NCBI GenBank assembly: GCA_003599885.1
Contig: QZKW01000033.1
Span: forward strand, 1 to 57,026
Direction: 5' to 3'
Source of the DNA: Desulfobacteraceae bacterium
GTDB taxonomy: Bacteria > Desulfobacterota > Desulfobacteria > Desulfobacterales > Desulfosalsimonadaceae
Length of the DNA: 57,026 nt
Shown: positions 16,347-26,084 of the stretch, piece after piece
Numbering within the stretch: the first letter of the stretch is position 1
Layout of the letters: each line of letters opens with the position of its first letter
Position numbers and translations under genes: made by a program
Notes under the pieces: model-generated
Databases searched by the model: none
Seen by the model: the letters and a program-made list of their open reading frames with translations, nothing else
What the model was told of the DNA's origin: nothing

Positions 16347-18176
16347 TTAGGCTGCCACTCCCCGGCGTTCGACTTTTCTGCCGTGCATGGAAAGAATCGT
16401 TTTTCGGATCCGGATGATTTTCGGCGTGACCTCGACCAGTTCGTCGTCTCCGATGAACTGAATGGATTTTTCAAGGGTCATGGGCAGGACAGGGGTCAGG
16501 ATCACTGCCTCGTCTTTGCCGGACGCCCGCATGTTGGTCAGGTTTTTGGTTTTGGTGGGGTTCACGTTCAGGTCATTGCTCCGGCTGTGTTCGCCCACCA
16601 CCATGCCTTCGTAAACATCGTCACCGGGTTGAATCATCAGATTGCCTCTGGCTTCCAGGTTAAACAGGGCAAAGGGAACCGCGTTTCCCTGGCGGTCCGA
16701 GACCAGGCTGCCGGTAAACCGGGCGGGGAAATCCCCCCGGTATTTTTCGTATCCCGCGTATGCCGAATTCATGATGCCGGTGCCCCGGGTATCGGTCAGA
16801 AATTCATCCCGGTACCCGATCAGGGAGCGTGAGGGGATGGAAAATTCCAGGCGCACCCGGCCGTTGTCCCGGTGCTCCATGCGCGTCAGGCTGCCTTTTT
16901 TCCGGAGCAGTTTTTCGGTGACGGTGCCGCTGTAAACCGCTTCGCAGTCAATCAGCAGATTTTCAATAGGTTCCAGTTTCTTGCCCTGGTCATACCGGAA
17001 AATTACCTGGGGCCGGCCCACGCAGAGTTCGAACCCTTCCCGCCGCATGGTTTCAATTAAAATGACCATCTGGAATTCCCCCCGGCCTTTGACAATGATC
17101 GTTTCCTTGTCTTCGGCTTCTTCCACCCGGATGGAAACGTTCATCAGGCTTTCCTTGATCAGCCGTGCCCGTATTTTGCTCATCTGCACCAGCTTGCCGT
17201 CCCGTCCGGCCAGGGGGGAGGTATTGTTCGTGAAATTCATAAACACGGTGGGCTCGTCCACCCGGATGCGGGGCAGGGCTTTGGGGGCTTCCCCCGTGCA
17301 GATGGTGTCCCCGATGTTGACGTCCTCAATGCCGGACAAAACGATAATATCGCCGGCAAATGCCTCGGGTGTTTCCTGGAGCCCGATGCCGCTGTAAACC
17401 TGGAGCTTGGAAATTTTCAAGGGGACCAGTTTCCCGTCTTCATGAATGCACACCAGGTTTTTTCTGGATGCCACCGAACCGTTGATGATCTTGCCGATGG
17501 CCAGACGGCCCAGATAATCCGAATAGCTTAAATCAGACACCAGCATCTGGAAGGGCTCGCCTTCAATCGTCGCGGGCGCGGGAATTTCCTTTACAATCAT
17601 GTCAAGCAGCAGATGCAGGTTGTGTCCCTCATCATCCGGGGATTTCATGGCCACCCCTTGCCTGCCGATGGCATAGAGCAGGGGGAATTCAATCTGTTCA
17701 TCCGTAGCGTCGAGATCGATCAGCAGGGAGTAGATTTCGTCGAGCACTTCTGCGGGGCGTGCGTCATCCCGGTCGATTTTGTTGATCACCACGATGATTT
17801 TGAGCCCTTTTTGCAGGGCTTTGTTCAGCACAAACCGGGTCTGGGGCAGGGGGCCTTCGGAAGCATCCACCAGAAGAATGGCGCCGTCCGCCATGGACAG
17901 GGCGCGTTCCACCTCGCCGCCGAAGTCCGCATGGCCCGGTGTGTCAATAATATTGATTTTGGTGTTGTTCCAGTTGATGGCGCAGTTTTTGGCGGCAATA
18001 GTGATGCCTCGTTCCCGTTCCAGGTCCATGCTGTCCATGAGGCGATCGTCTGTTACCTGCCCTTCGCGGAAGACGCCGCTCTGTTTGAACATGGCGTCCA
18101 CCAAAGTTGTCTTTCCATGGTCAACATGGGCGATAATGGCGATATTGCGTACGGATGTATTGGGTGTATTTTTCAT
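16347..18176 (-). CDS. typA: Ribosome-associated GTPase TypA/BipA (609 aa)
   Basis: Translational GTPase with G1 AHVDHGKTT at residues 15-23, switch region DSMDLERERGITIAAKN, DTPGHADFGGEV (G3) and NKIDRDDARP (G4). Next come EF-G-like beta-barrel and ferredoxin-like domains and the TypA-specific C-terminus (SRSNDLNVNPTKTKNLTNMR). Length equals the family norm. It assists 50S assembly and growth under stress or cold. The ATG at 18176 lacks a strong ribosome site. A terminator-like hairpin lies about 100 bases upstream in the leader. Confidence 0.97.
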   Translation of the reverse strand: MKNTPNTSVRNIAIIAHVDHGKTTLVDAMFKQSGVFREGQVTDDRLMDSMDLERERGITIAAKNCAINWNNTKINIIDTPGHADFGGEVERALSMADGAILLVDASEGPLPQTRFVLNKALQKGLKIIVVINKIDRDDARPAEVLDEIYSLLIDLDATDEQIEFPLLYAIGRQGVAMKSPDDEGHNLHLLLDMIVKEIPAPATIEGEPFQMLVSDLSYSDYLGRLAIGKIINGSVASRKNLVCIHEDGKLVPLKISKLQVYSGIGLQETPEAFAGDIIVLSGIEDVNIGDTICTGEAPKALPRIRVDEPTVFMNFTNNTSPLAGRDGKLVQMSKIRARLIKESLMNVSIRVEEAEDKETIIVKGRGEFQMVILIETMRREGFELCVGRPQVIFRYDQGKKLEPIENLLIDCEAVYSGTVTEKLLRKKGSLTRMEHRDNGRVRLEFSIPSRSLIGYRDEFLTDTRGTGIMNSAYAGYEKYRGDFPARFTGSLVSDRQGNAVPFALFNLEARGNLMIQPGDDVYEGMVVGEHSRSNDLNVNPTKTKNLTNMRASGKDEAVILTPVLPMTLEKSIQFIGDDELVEVTPKIIRIRKTILSMHGRKVERRGVAA

Positions 18177-18271
18177 TTTTTACGTTACTTCTTGAAAAGG
18201 TTAAAGTTTGTGCCGATCCGGGGGTTGCGCAGAACCAGCGGATTGCTTCATAATGGCTGATTTTTTTAAAT

Positions 18272-18301
18272 AATAAAACCCGTCATGGGTAACATAACGG
18301 G
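18272..18301 (-). terminator. Terminator-like hairpin upstream of typA (possible attenuator)
   Basis: Read on the minus strand, CCCGTTATG pairs with CATGACGGG (one G-U pair) around TTACC and is followed by TTTTATTATT. No minus-strand gene lies upstream to need it, since degV is on the plus strand. It therefore may terminate a short leader transcript of typA. Confidence 0.65.
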
Positions 18302-18614
18302 CTGATATTTTGATTTAAAATATACAATTATCAATTAATGAGTAAAGCTCGCCATTTATAAACCAATAATTATTATCTGATAAAAATATAAAAAGAAAGC
18401 TTTTTTTTATTTCCTCTATACCCGATGATTTCTTTTTCTCCCGCAGGGATTCAGGCAGGAACTCGCCGGCGCACCTGGTCCATTACCGATTATCCGCGTT
18501 ATCGAATTCTGCACTAAAAAATCCAATGTAATCTTAACAAGTTGACTTTTATTAAATAAAACAATAGATGTATATGATCATAAAAAACCATTTAACCTAT
18601 ACTGGAGAAGGAAA
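18302..18614. other. Divergent promoter region between typA and degV
   Basis: 313 bp, very AT-rich, no gene. A TTGACT at 18542-18547 could be a -35 box for degV; TAGATG 17 bp downstream or TATGAT 25 bp downstream are poor or badly spaced -10 boxes, so I do not call the promoter. A GGAGAAGG ribosome site precedes degV. Confidence 0.4.
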
Positions 18615-19466
18615 ATGAAACAACTCGTTTTGACGGACAGCACAGCGGACATCCCTCCATATCTCGCCAAAGAACTGGGCATAGAAGTATTGCCGGTCAA
18701 CGTGGTGCTGGATGGAAGGACCTACAAGGACGGTGTCGATATCAATATTATGGAATTTTATGAAAATTACGAAAAATATAAAACCATGTATACCGAACCC
18801 ATACCCTATCAGGAGTACGCCCTTAAATTAATGCAATTGACGGCGCGCTATGATGAGATCCTGATTCTTCACTGTTCCGAAGCCCTGAGCGGGAATTATT
18901 CAATGGCGCTAAAAGTGGTCGAAGAATTCAATAAAGGCAAGTGCCGGGTGGAAGTCGTTGATTCCCGGTCATGCAGCATGGGGTTCGGGCTCGCCGTGAT
19001 CGAAGCGGCCAAGGCATTCAAGGCGGGAAAAGAATTCGGCAGCGTTGTCTATCATTTCAACCGGATGATGGCGCGAACGACTTCCTATCTGGCCATCCCG
19101 ACCCTTAAATATTTACGAAAGCAAAAAAAAATCGGCGGATTCAAATCGCTCATGGGCCTGACCTTAGGCGTTAAACCCGTTCTCGGGTTTGAAGACGGCA
19201 AACTGGTGGTTAAAACTAGGCTGTTCGGCAAACAGCCCAACATGATTCTGTCCATGCTGGGCATGATCAAGGAAGAGATTGGCCAGTCGCCCATCACCCT
19301 GGCAATCGCTCATGGCAGGGATTTAAATCTGGTCAACAGTCTCCGGAGTGTGTTTGAAGATACGTTTGATTGCCGGGAAGTGGTTCGCACCTATTTCGGT
19401 CCTTCCATCGGCATCAATGCCGGCCCCGAGGCCCTCGGGGTCATGTATTACAAACATGAGAAATAA
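18615..19466 (+). CDS. DegV family fatty-acid-binding protein (283 aa)
   Basis: Starts with the family signature VLTDSTADIPPYLAKELGIEVLPVNV and has the second-strand pattern ILHCSEALSGNYSMA and VEVVDSRSCSMGFGLAV that builds the lipid-binding pocket. The C-terminal lobe includes GLTLGVKPVLGFEDGKL and ends in GPSIGINAGPEALGV. In Firmicutes the paralogue FakB presents fatty acids to the kinase FakA. No FakA/DhaK-like kinase is seen here, but the convergent neighbour is an acyl-CoA ligase, so a link to exogenous fatty acid handling is reasonable. Length is normal. Confidence 0.92.
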   Translation: MKQLVLTDSTADIPPYLAKELGIEVLPVNVVLDGRTYKDGVDINIMEFYENYEKYKTMYTEPIPYQEYALKLMQLTARYDEILILHCSEALSGNYSMALKVVEEFNKGKCRVEVVDSRSCSMGFGLAVIEAAKAFKAGKEFGSVVYHFNRMMARTTSYLAIPTLKYLRKQKKIGGFKSLMGLTLGVKPVLGFEDGKLVVKTRLFGKQPNMILSMLGMIKEEIGQSPITLAIAHGRDLNLVNSLRSVFEDTFDCREVVRTYFGPSIGINAGPEALGVMYYKHEK

Positions 19467-19470
19467 TCCT

Positions 19471-19511
19471 CTCTATTCCTTCAGCCGGGAAACCCGGCTG
19501 AAGGAATAGAG
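19471..19511. terminator. Shared hairpin between convergent degV and acyl-CoA ligase genes
   Basis: Nineteen-bp perfect arms (19471-19489, 19493-19511) around AAA, starting 4 bp after the degV stop and ending about 20 bp before the ligase stop. There is no T run on either side, so it may act as an RNA-stabilising or Rho-assisted end rather than a pure intrinsic terminator. Confidence 0.8.
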
Positions 19512-19531
19512 TCTGAATTCGGACTGATTTT

Positions 19532-21247
19532 TTACGCTCCGGTCAATTGATTCCGTAATTCCCGTTTCAGCACTTTTCCGGCCGCTGAAACCGGAACCAA
19601 AGGAGTGAAAACCACTTCCCGCAGTTTTTTGTACGCCCCCACCTTGCCGTTGACAAACGTCATGAGTTCCTCGGCGGTTGCCTGTCCGCCTGCTTTCAGC
19701 TGAACAAAGGCCACCGGCAGTTCTCCGGCGGTCGCATCCGGTTTCCCCACCACCCCGCACATTTCAACCGCCGGGTGAGCAAACAGGATTTCTTCAATCT
19801 CTCTGGGATAAACATTGTATCCTTTATACAGAATCAGGTCTTTTTTCCGGTCCGTAATATAAACATAACCGTCTGAATCGAGCTTGCCGATATCACCCGT
19901 GAACAGCCAGCCGTCTTTCAGGACCTCGGCAGTGGCGTCGGGCCGTCCCCAGTAGCCCTGCATCACCTGGGGGCCTTTGATGCAGATTTCCCCTTCCTGC
20001 CCCGGCGCAAGGTCAACACCTGTGACGGCATCCACCGTTTTGATTTCAGTGTCAAACACCGGCAACCCAACCGAGCCGGGTTTTGTCTTTCCCGGGATGG
20101 GCGGGTTGCAGGCAGCGCCCATGGCGCATTCGGTAAGCCCGTAAGCTTCAATCACCACGCTGGAATGGAAGGCCCGCTGCATGGATTCGAGAATACTGTT
20201 CGGCAGAGGTGCCGCGCCGGAGCCGATCAGCTTGATGCCGGACAGATCCAAATTTTCAAATCCCGGCATGTTGATCAGCGGCACATATAATTGCGGGGCG
20301 CCGCCGAGAGAGGTGGCGCTAAATTTTTTTATCGCTGTGGCATATTCCAGGGGATCAAACCGGGGGAAAACCACCATCGTGGTCCCGCCGGATACCATAT
20401 TGTTGAGATAACCGATGGTGCCCATGGCATGGAACCAGGGGACCACCACCAGGGCGGTTTCCCGGTCCCGGCACACCACCCGGTCTTTAGCCGGATCCAC
20501 GCCATCCGGATAGATCAATTCCACCGTATCACCAACGGTTTGAAGCTGGGCCCCGTTAAACCAGCACCCGAACTGGAGGGTATTGGACGCCACGTTTTTG
20601 TGTGTCAGCATCACACCCTTGGATACGCCGGTGGTGCCGCCGGTATAGGCCAGATGGGCCAGATCGGCAAATACATCAATGGCCACTTCCGGGGGACTGG
20701 GTTGATGGTTCCGTATCAGTTCCACCATATCTAAAGTGTCGGGAACCGGGAGCTTGCCGAGGAGTTTGAGCGGGGCGATCACGGCGTTGTAGCAGTCACC
20801 GATGCTGGTGGTGATGACCCGTTCGACCGGTGTTTCCGGTATTATGGATTGAATGCCGGGATACAGCAGATCCAGCGATAAAAGGGTTTTTGCGCCGGAG
20901 TCCGTGAGCTGGTGGGTCACTTCTTTGGGAGAGAGCAGAGGGCTCAGGGGCGTGAACACCGCGCCGATCTGAAGCAATGCATAATAGGCGATGGCGAACT
21001 GGGGCATGTTCGGCAGATGAATGGCCATGCGTTCGCCTTTTTCGATCCCCAGTCCGGCAAGAGCGGTGGCGAAACGATCCGTCAGCACATCCAATTCCCC
21101 ATAAGTGAGCACCATGCCGCCAAAATGGATGGCGATGCGGTCCGGCACCCGCCGGGCCGTGTTTTTAAGGAAATAATGCACAGGCTTGTCCGGGTAATTG
21201 AGGTTTTTTGGCCATTGCTCGGGCCAGGCCGAAAAATTTTTGGTCAT
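19532..21247 (-). CDS. Long-chain fatty-acid-CoA ligase, FadD-type (571 aa)
   Basis: Adenylate-forming enzyme making acyl-CoA from fatty acid, ATP and CoA. Signatures: LAYTGGTTGVSKGVMLTHKN (ATP/AMP loop, about residue 210), EAYGLTECAMG, and GWLFTGDIGKLDSDGYVYIT followed by DRKKDLILYKGYNVYPREIE. The C-terminal catalytic lysine region AAGKVLKRELR is intact. It is 30 residues shorter than the first ligase of this window and belongs to the E. coli FadD-like group. GGGGG precedes the ATG. It is convergent with degV and divergent from the cytidylate-kinase-like gene. Confidence 0.94.
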   Translation of the reverse strand: MTKNFSAWPEQWPKNLNYPDKPVHYFLKNTARRVPDRIAIHFGGMVLTYGELDVLTDRFATALAGLGIEKGERMAIHLPNMPQFAIAYYALLQIGAVFTPLSPLLSPKEVTHQLTDSGAKTLLSLDLLYPGIQSIIPETPVERVITTSIGDCYNAVIAPLKLLGKLPVPDTLDMVELIRNHQPSPPEVAIDVFADLAHLAYTGGTTGVSKGVMLTHKNVASNTLQFGCWFNGAQLQTVGDTVELIYPDGVDPAKDRVVCRDRETALVVVPWFHAMGTIGYLNNMVSGGTTMVVFPRFDPLEYATAIKKFSATSLGGAPQLYVPLINMPGFENLDLSGIKLIGSGAAPLPNSILESMQRAFHSSVVIEAYGLTECAMGAACNPPIPGKTKPGSVGLPVFDTEIKTVDAVTGVDLAPGQEGEICIKGPQVMQGYWGRPDATAEVLKDGWLFTGDIGKLDSDGYVYITDRKKDLILYKGYNVYPREIEEILFAHPAVEMCGVVGKPDATAGELPVAFVQLKAGGQATAEELMTFVNGKVGAYKKLREVVFTPLVPVSAAGKVLKRELRNQLTGA

Positions 21248-21497
21248 GGTACCCCCTTTTTCTGGTGTTTTTGTGGATGGTTTTGGTTCCTATGGTGATG
21301 GCGCGGAAAGGATTTCCTGCCAGTATACCATCTGTTTGAATCATCATACAACTGGTAAATAGGGACGCTTCAATCAATTTACTAAATTGAGATTTTATTT
21401 GTATTGTCGTTTTTGTCCATGATATTTTATTTACAGTCATCCATCCATACCGGTTTTCAAATTTTCAGCCTGTAACCTTTAAATCAGGGAGGGCGTC

Positions 21498-22208
21498 ATG
21501 AAAACATCGCGAAGGTCCATTGAAAAAATTGTTGAAGACCAGATCCTTCAGTGGAATCGTATTCACGCTGAAAAAAAGGAAGTACCCAAAGGCGTGAATG
21601 TGATTACCATTTCCAGGGAATCCGGCAGCGGCGGAACCCTTATGGCTGCGAAGCTGGCCAGGGATCTGGAGTTTGACTTGTTTCACCGGGAGGTGATTCA
21701 GGAAATGGCGGAAAGCGCTAACATCAGTGCCCGGATTGTGGAAACCCTTGATGAAAAGGGGCTTTCCGTGCTTGAGGACTCCATTGCCGCCATGATCAGG
21801 GACCGTCATTTGTGGCCGGATGAGTTCATGCGCCATCTTTTGAAGGTGGTGGGTACCCTTGGCAAGCATGGACGGGCTGTGATAGTGGGGCGAGGCGCGC
21901 AATACATTCTGCCTTTTGATCAGACCCTCAAGGTGCGTGTGATTGCGCCGCTGGCTCTCAGAATCTATAATGTGGCCCATGAACTCGACATCGAAGAAGG
22001 GGAAGCCGAGAAGATGATTTTAAAAACCGATGCAGATCGCCGGTCGTTTTCCCGTAAATATTTTTATGCAGATGTCTCAGAACCCCTTCAATATGACCTG
22101 ATTATCAATACCGCCCGGGTGAGCGTGGATGCGGGGGTGGAAGTTGTGAAATCCGCATTGCGCCAGATGAACGGCAGGGAAAAAATTGACGATCAAAGGG
22201 TAAGATAA
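21498..22208 (+). CDS. Cytidylate-kinase-like family protein (236 aa)
   Basis: P-loop kinase of the Cytidylate_kinase-like group (PF13189): ITISRESGSGGTLMAAKLA at residues 36-54 supplies an atypical phosphate loop, with FDLFHREVIQEMAE and VGRGAQYIL as further family blocks and a DADRRSFSRKYF stretch as the lid. The family is widespread in anaerobes and has no firm substrate; it is not the essential Cmk. A 35-residue basic N-terminus precedes the loop. GGGAGG ribosome site. It converges with the MBL gene. Confidence 0.88.
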   Translation: MKTSRRSIEKIVEDQILQWNRIHAEKKEVPKGVNVITISRESGSGGTLMAAKLARDLEFDLFHREVIQEMAESANISARIVETLDEKGLSVLEDSIAAMIRDRHLWPDEFMRHLLKVVGTLGKHGRAVIVGRGAQYILPFDQTLKVRVIAPLALRIYNVAHELDIEEGEAEKMILKTDADRRSFSRKYFYADVSEPLQYDLIINTARVSVDAGVEVVKSALRQMNGREKIDDQRVR

Positions 22209-22243
22209 AGGCTGCCGGGATACGGCTTTTGGGACGTTGTGCG

Positions 22244-23005
22244 TTAAAGATGGATCATGGGGCCGGCGCTGGATTGATCGGCTACGGTCACGCTCAGCCG
22301 GGTGTTGGTCAACGGTTCGGTCACGACCCGTAAAGCGATTTCCGGCGTATTGTTGGTTTCGCTTAAATGTCCCAGAATCACATGGGAAAGTCCATCGTGC
22401 AAGATTTCCATGAGCAACTCCCGGGAAGATTCGTTGGACAGATGGCCGGTTCGGCCCTTGATCCGCTGTTTGAGGGGCCACGGGTAGGGACCCTGTTCAA
22501 GCATGCGCATGTCGTGATTGGCTTCAAGAACCAGTCCGTGGCAGCCTTTCAGATGTTCTTTTACCATAGTGGTTGCGATTCCGAGATCTGTGGCAATGCC
22601 GATTTTCCGGTTATTGCTTTTGATCGTGAATCCGGCAGGGTCACTGGCGTCGTGGGAAATGGAGAACGGATGGATGGTGAGCGTGTTGATGGTAAATGCC
22701 GTGCCGCAGGAAAAATGGCTGATCTTTGGGATGGCGCCGAGTTGGGGGGCTGCAATGCCTGTTTGGGAGGACAGATAAACCGGCAGCTGGTGCCTTCGGC
22801 TGAGAACGCCCACGCCCTGAATATGATCCGCGTGTTCGTGGGAAACAATAATGGCGTCAATGCTGGTGATGGGAATATGTTTAGATTTCAGACGGCGTTC
22901 AATTTCAACGCCGGACAATCCGGCGTCGATTAAAATAGCGGTTTCGCCGTTGGAGATAAATATGGAGTTGCCCTTGCTGCCGCTGGCAAGCATACAGATT
23001 CGCAT
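22244..23005 (-). CDS. MBL-fold metallo-hydrolase, YycJ/WalJ-like (253 aa)
   Basis: Begins MRICMLASGSKGNSIFIS and has the metal motif SHEHADH at about residues 57-63, plus EANHD and a late ILGHLS histidine, matching the YycJ-like single-domain family. Relatives are 5'-3' DNA exonucleases implicated in mismatch repair or cell-wall signalling. It is the last gene of the long rimP-to-MBL block, following dut by 33 bp, so it may be co-transcribed with nucleotide-metabolism genes. Confidence 0.88.
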   Translation of the reverse strand: MRICMLASGSKGNSIFISNGETAILIDAGLSGVEIERRLKSKHIPITSIDAIIVSHEHADHIQGVGVLSRRHQLPVYLSSQTGIAAPQLGAIPKISHFSCGTAFTINTLTIHPFSISHDASDPAGFTIKSNNRKIGIATDLGIATTMVKEHLKGCHGLVLEANHDMRMLEQGPYPWPLKQRIKGRTGHLSNESSRELLMEILHDGLSHVILGHLSETNNTPEIALRVVTEPLTNTRLSVTVADQSSAGPMIHL

Positions 23006-23038
23006 TTGCTGTTCGCGTCAACCTGATGATGGGGAAAA

Positions 23039-23497
23039 TTAAATGCCGGTGTGTCCGAAACCGCCGGTGTCGCGCAGGGAATCGTCCAGTGCGTCCACGA
23101 GTTCAAAGTCCGCTGAACAGACCCGGTTGATGACCATTTGCGCGATACGGTCGCCCCGGTTTATGATATAGGGCGTTTTACCGAAATTGATGAGTGCTAT
23201 TTTCACTTCGCCCCGATAATCCGCATCAATGGTTCCGGGGGAATTGATGAGCCCGATGCCGTGTTTGACAGCCAGGCCGCTTCTGGGGCGGATTTGCGCT
23301 TCAACGCCTTCCGGCAGTGAAATGGCGAACCCTGTAGGAATCAGTAGAATTTCACCGGGAGCCAGGGCGGCCGGATGCTCCACAGCCGCACAAATATCCA
23401 TACCTGCCGAATGCGGGGTCATGTACCGGGGCAGGGGGATGTCCGCATCCTTCTCCGGCCGCACCCGGCAGCATTTTATGACAGTAGTATCCGGCAT
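23039..23497 (-). CDS. dut: Deoxyuridine 5'-triphosphate nucleotidohydrolase (152 aa)
   Basis: Trimeric dUTPase: hydrolyses dUTP to dUMP and pyrophosphate (EC 3.6.1.23), keeping uracil out of DNA. The five motifs are visible: AGMDICAA, RPRSGLAVKHGIGL, NSPGTIDADYRGEV (catalytic aspartate), GDRIAQMVI, and DTGGFGHTGI at the very C-terminus. Length is typical. It starts 10 bp after the pnp stop, clearly in the same operon. Confidence 0.97.
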   Translation of the reverse strand: MPDTTVIKCCRVRPEKDADIPLPRYMTPHSAGMDICAAVEHPAALAPGEILLIPTGFAISLPEGVEAQIRPRSGLAVKHGIGLINSPGTIDADYRGEVKIALINFGKTPYIINRGDRIAQMVINRVCSADFELVDALDDSLRDTGGFGHTGI

Positions 23498-23507
23498 CCG
23501 CTTAAGA

Positions 23508-25616
23508 TTAACCCTGGTCCGGCTTTTCTTCTTTGGTGTCTTCCAACAGTGCTTTGCGGCTCAGTTTGATTTTGCCGTCCTTGGACACATCCAGTACTTT
23601 GACTTTGATCATGTCGCCTTCCTTGACAACATCCGTAACCTGCTTGACACGGTAGTTGGCAAGTTCGGAAATATGAACCAGCCCGTCGGTTTTGGGTTTG
23701 ATCTGAACAAATGCGCCGAAATCGGTTATTTTGACAACCTTGCCTTCATACACGGCCCCGATTTCAGGGTCCATGCCGATGTCCTGAATAATCTGAACAG
23801 CCCGGTCGCCTTCTTCCTTATTCACTGCCGCGATTTTTACAATACCCTTGTCGCCGATTTCAATCTGGGTGTTGGTTTCTGCCTGGATGGCCCGGATCAT
23901 CTTGCCGCCGGGGCCGATTACTTCACCGATACGTTCCGGATTGATCTGAAGGGTGTAGATCATGGGCGCATAGGGGGACATTTCGGCTTTATGGGTGGTG
24001 ATGGCTTCCTGCATCTTCCCGAGAATGTGCAGCCGGCCATGTTTGGCCTGATCCAGCGCTTTTTCAAGGATGTCCCTGGAAAGTTCGTGAATTTTAATAT
24101 CCATTTGCAGAGCGGTGATGCCTTCTGCCGTTCCGGCCACTTTAAAATCCATGTCTCCGGTGTGATCTTCATCTCCCAGAATGTCCGAGAGGACCACCGT
24201 GGTTTCGCCGTCTGTTACTAGGCCCATGGCGATTCCGGAAACCGGGGCCTTGATCGGGACTCCGCCATCCATTAAAGCCATGGATGCGGAACAGACAGTG
24301 CCCATGGATGAAGAACCGTTGGATTCAAGCACTTCGGACACCAGGCGGATGGTATAATCAAAGTCTTCCTTGGAAGGCAGCACTTTTTCAATGGCCCTTC
24401 TGGCCAGAGATCCGTGGCCGACATCCCTGCGGCTCGGACCGGAAAGCCGCCGGACTTCGCCGACGCTGTAGGGCGGAAAATTGTAATGCAGCATAAACGA
24501 CCGGGTTTCATCTCCGTTTAAGGTCTCCACCCGCTGCTCATCCGGCCCGGAACCCAATGTCAGAACGCCGAGAACCTGGGTCTCTCCCCGGGTAAACAAG
24601 GCGCTGCCATGAACGCGGGGCAGAAGTCCCACTTCACAGGCAATGGGCCGGACTTCGTCGAACGCGCGGTTGTCGATCCGGTGGCCGTGCTTGAGGATCA
24701 TGTCCCGGCAGACGGTTTTTTCCAGATCGCGGAAGATCGCGGAAACCTCTTTTTTCCGATCGGTATATTCTTCGCCCAAACCTTCAAAAATCTCTTTTTT
24801 AAGGGCGGAAAGGGCATTGCTCCGGTCTGCTTTCCCGGGGATTTTTACGGTATCGGCGATTCTTTGACGGGCCGCCGCATCCACCTTCGCCACCAGTTCC
24901 GGATCATTTTCCTTGGGCACAATGACGCGTTTTTCCACTCCGGCGCTGGCGGTCAGTTTTTCCTGAATAGCAATAATGGGCTGCATTTGTTCATGGCCGA
25001 AGAAAATGGCTTCCAGCATGTCGGCTTCACTGACGATCTGGCCGCCGCCTTCCACCATGACAACGCCGGTTTTTGATCCGGCGACAATGACGCTGATATC
25101 TGAAATTTTTCGCTGCTCAATGGTGGGATTGACGATCAGCTGGCCGTCAATGCGTCCCACACGAACGCAGGCCACCGGCCCCTCAAACGGGATGTCTGAG
25201 AGCATCAGCGCGGCGGACGCGCCGTTGAGGGCGAGAATGTCCGGATCATTGACTTTGTCCATGGACAACACCGTGATGATGACCTGGGTTTCAAAGGCGA
25301 ACCCTTTAGGGAACAGCGGCCGGATGGGCCTGTCGGTAAGCCGTGCGGTGAGTGTTTCCTTGTCACTGGGCCTGCCGATTTCCCGCCGGAAATAGTTGCC
25401 GGGGATTCGGCCTGCGGCATATATTCTTTCCTGATATTCAACCGAAAGGGGTAAAAAGTCGATTTCAGGTTTTTCATCTTTTGATGCAACCACTGTCACC
25501 AGCGCAATGGTTTCTCCATATTGGACCACGACCGATCCGGAAGCCTGTTTGGCGACCTTTCCGGTTTGAAGGCTTAAGGTCTGCCCTCCGATTTCTGTAC
25601 TGAATGAAATTTCCAT
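23508..25616 (-). CDS. pnp: Polyribonucleotide nucleotidyltransferase (702 aa)
   Basis: 3'-5' phosphorolytic exoribonuclease of the RNA degradosome (EC 2.7.7.8). The start chosen is ATG 25616 with GAGGAG upstream. Two RNase PH domains carry [19 protein letters not shown] and [16 protein letters not shown] with [20 protein letters not shown]; then a KH domain ([15 protein letters not shown]) and an S1 domain ([18 protein letters not shown]). It lies downstream of rpsO, the arrangement also found in E. coli, with a 145-bp gap that may hold a processing site. Confidence 0.98.
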   Translation of the reverse strand: MEISFSTEIGGQTLSLQTGKVAKQASGSVVVQYGETIALVTVVASKDEKPEIDFLPLSVEYQERIYAAGRIPGNYFRREIGRPSDKETLTARLTDRPIRPLFPKGFAFETQVIITVLSMDKVNDPDILALNGASAALMLSDIPFEGPVACVRVGRIDGQLIVNPTIEQRKISDISVIVAGSKTGVVMVEGGGQIVSEADMLEAIFFGHEQMQPIIAIQEKLTASAGVEKRVIVPKENDPELVAKVDAAARQRIADTVKIPGKADRSNALSALKKEIFEGLGEEYTDRKKEVSAIFRDLEKTVCRDMILKHGHRIDNRAFDEVRPIACEVGLLPRVHGSALFTRGETQVLGVLTLGSGPDEQRVETLNGDETRSFMLHYNFPPYSVGEVRRLSGPSRRDVGHGSLARRAIEKVLPSKEDFDYTIRLVSEVLESNGSSSMGTVCSASMALMDGGVPIKAPVSGIAMGLVTDGETTVVLSDILGDEDHTGDMDFKVAGTAEGITALQMDIKIHELSRDILEKALDQAKHGRLHILGKMQEAITTHKAEMSPYAPMIYTLQINPERIGEVIGPGGKMIRAIQAETNTQIEIGDKGIVKIAAVNKEEGDRAVQIIQDIGMDPEIGAVYEGKVVKITDFGAFVQIKPKTDGLVHISELANYRVKQVTDVVKEGDMIKVKVLDVSKDGKIKLSRKALLEDTKEEKPDQG

Positions 25617-25761
25617 AATGAAATTAATCTCCTCATAACAAACCGGCGTCCAAAAGCGACATATCAACGCTTATGCAACTGCCTGAATGGGAATATGTGT
25701 ATTGCCCTCAAACGCCGATATGCCGGATATATAGACACACATCACTTCAAGGGGATTTTTG

Positions 25762-26031
25762 TTATCTTCTGAGTTCCAGTTCTTTGATAATGGACCGATA
25801 GCGCTGGACGTCCTTATTTTTAACATAATTCAACATTCTTCGGCGTTTGCCGACCATGATCAGCAGACCTCGCCGTGAATGGTGGTCTTTTTTGTGGATC
25901 TTCAAATGCTCCGTCAGGTGGACAATCCGGTCGGTTAAAAGGGCGATCTGAACCTCCGGTGACCCGGTATCCGATTCATGGGTCTTGAAGCGGTTAATTG
26001 TTTCCATTTTTTTTTGCTCTGGGATATTCAC
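25762..26031 (-). CDS. rpsO: 30S ribosomal protein S15 (89 aa)
   Basis: Standard 89-residue S15: [37 protein letters not shown] and the end [12 protein letters not shown] are diagnostic. It binds 16S rRNA helices 20-22 and nucleates the platform. AGGAGG stands before the ATG. Gene order truB-rpsO-pnp is the conserved one. Confidence 0.99.
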   Translation of the reverse strand: MNIPEQKKMETINRFKTHESDTGSPEVQIALLTDRIVHLTEHLKIHKKDHHSRRGLLIMVGKRRRMLNYVKNKDVQRYRSIIKELELRR

Positions 26032-26084
26032 TTTTTCCTCCTAATGTGTGTCTATTTTATAGCATGAATTATTTTTGCATCATA

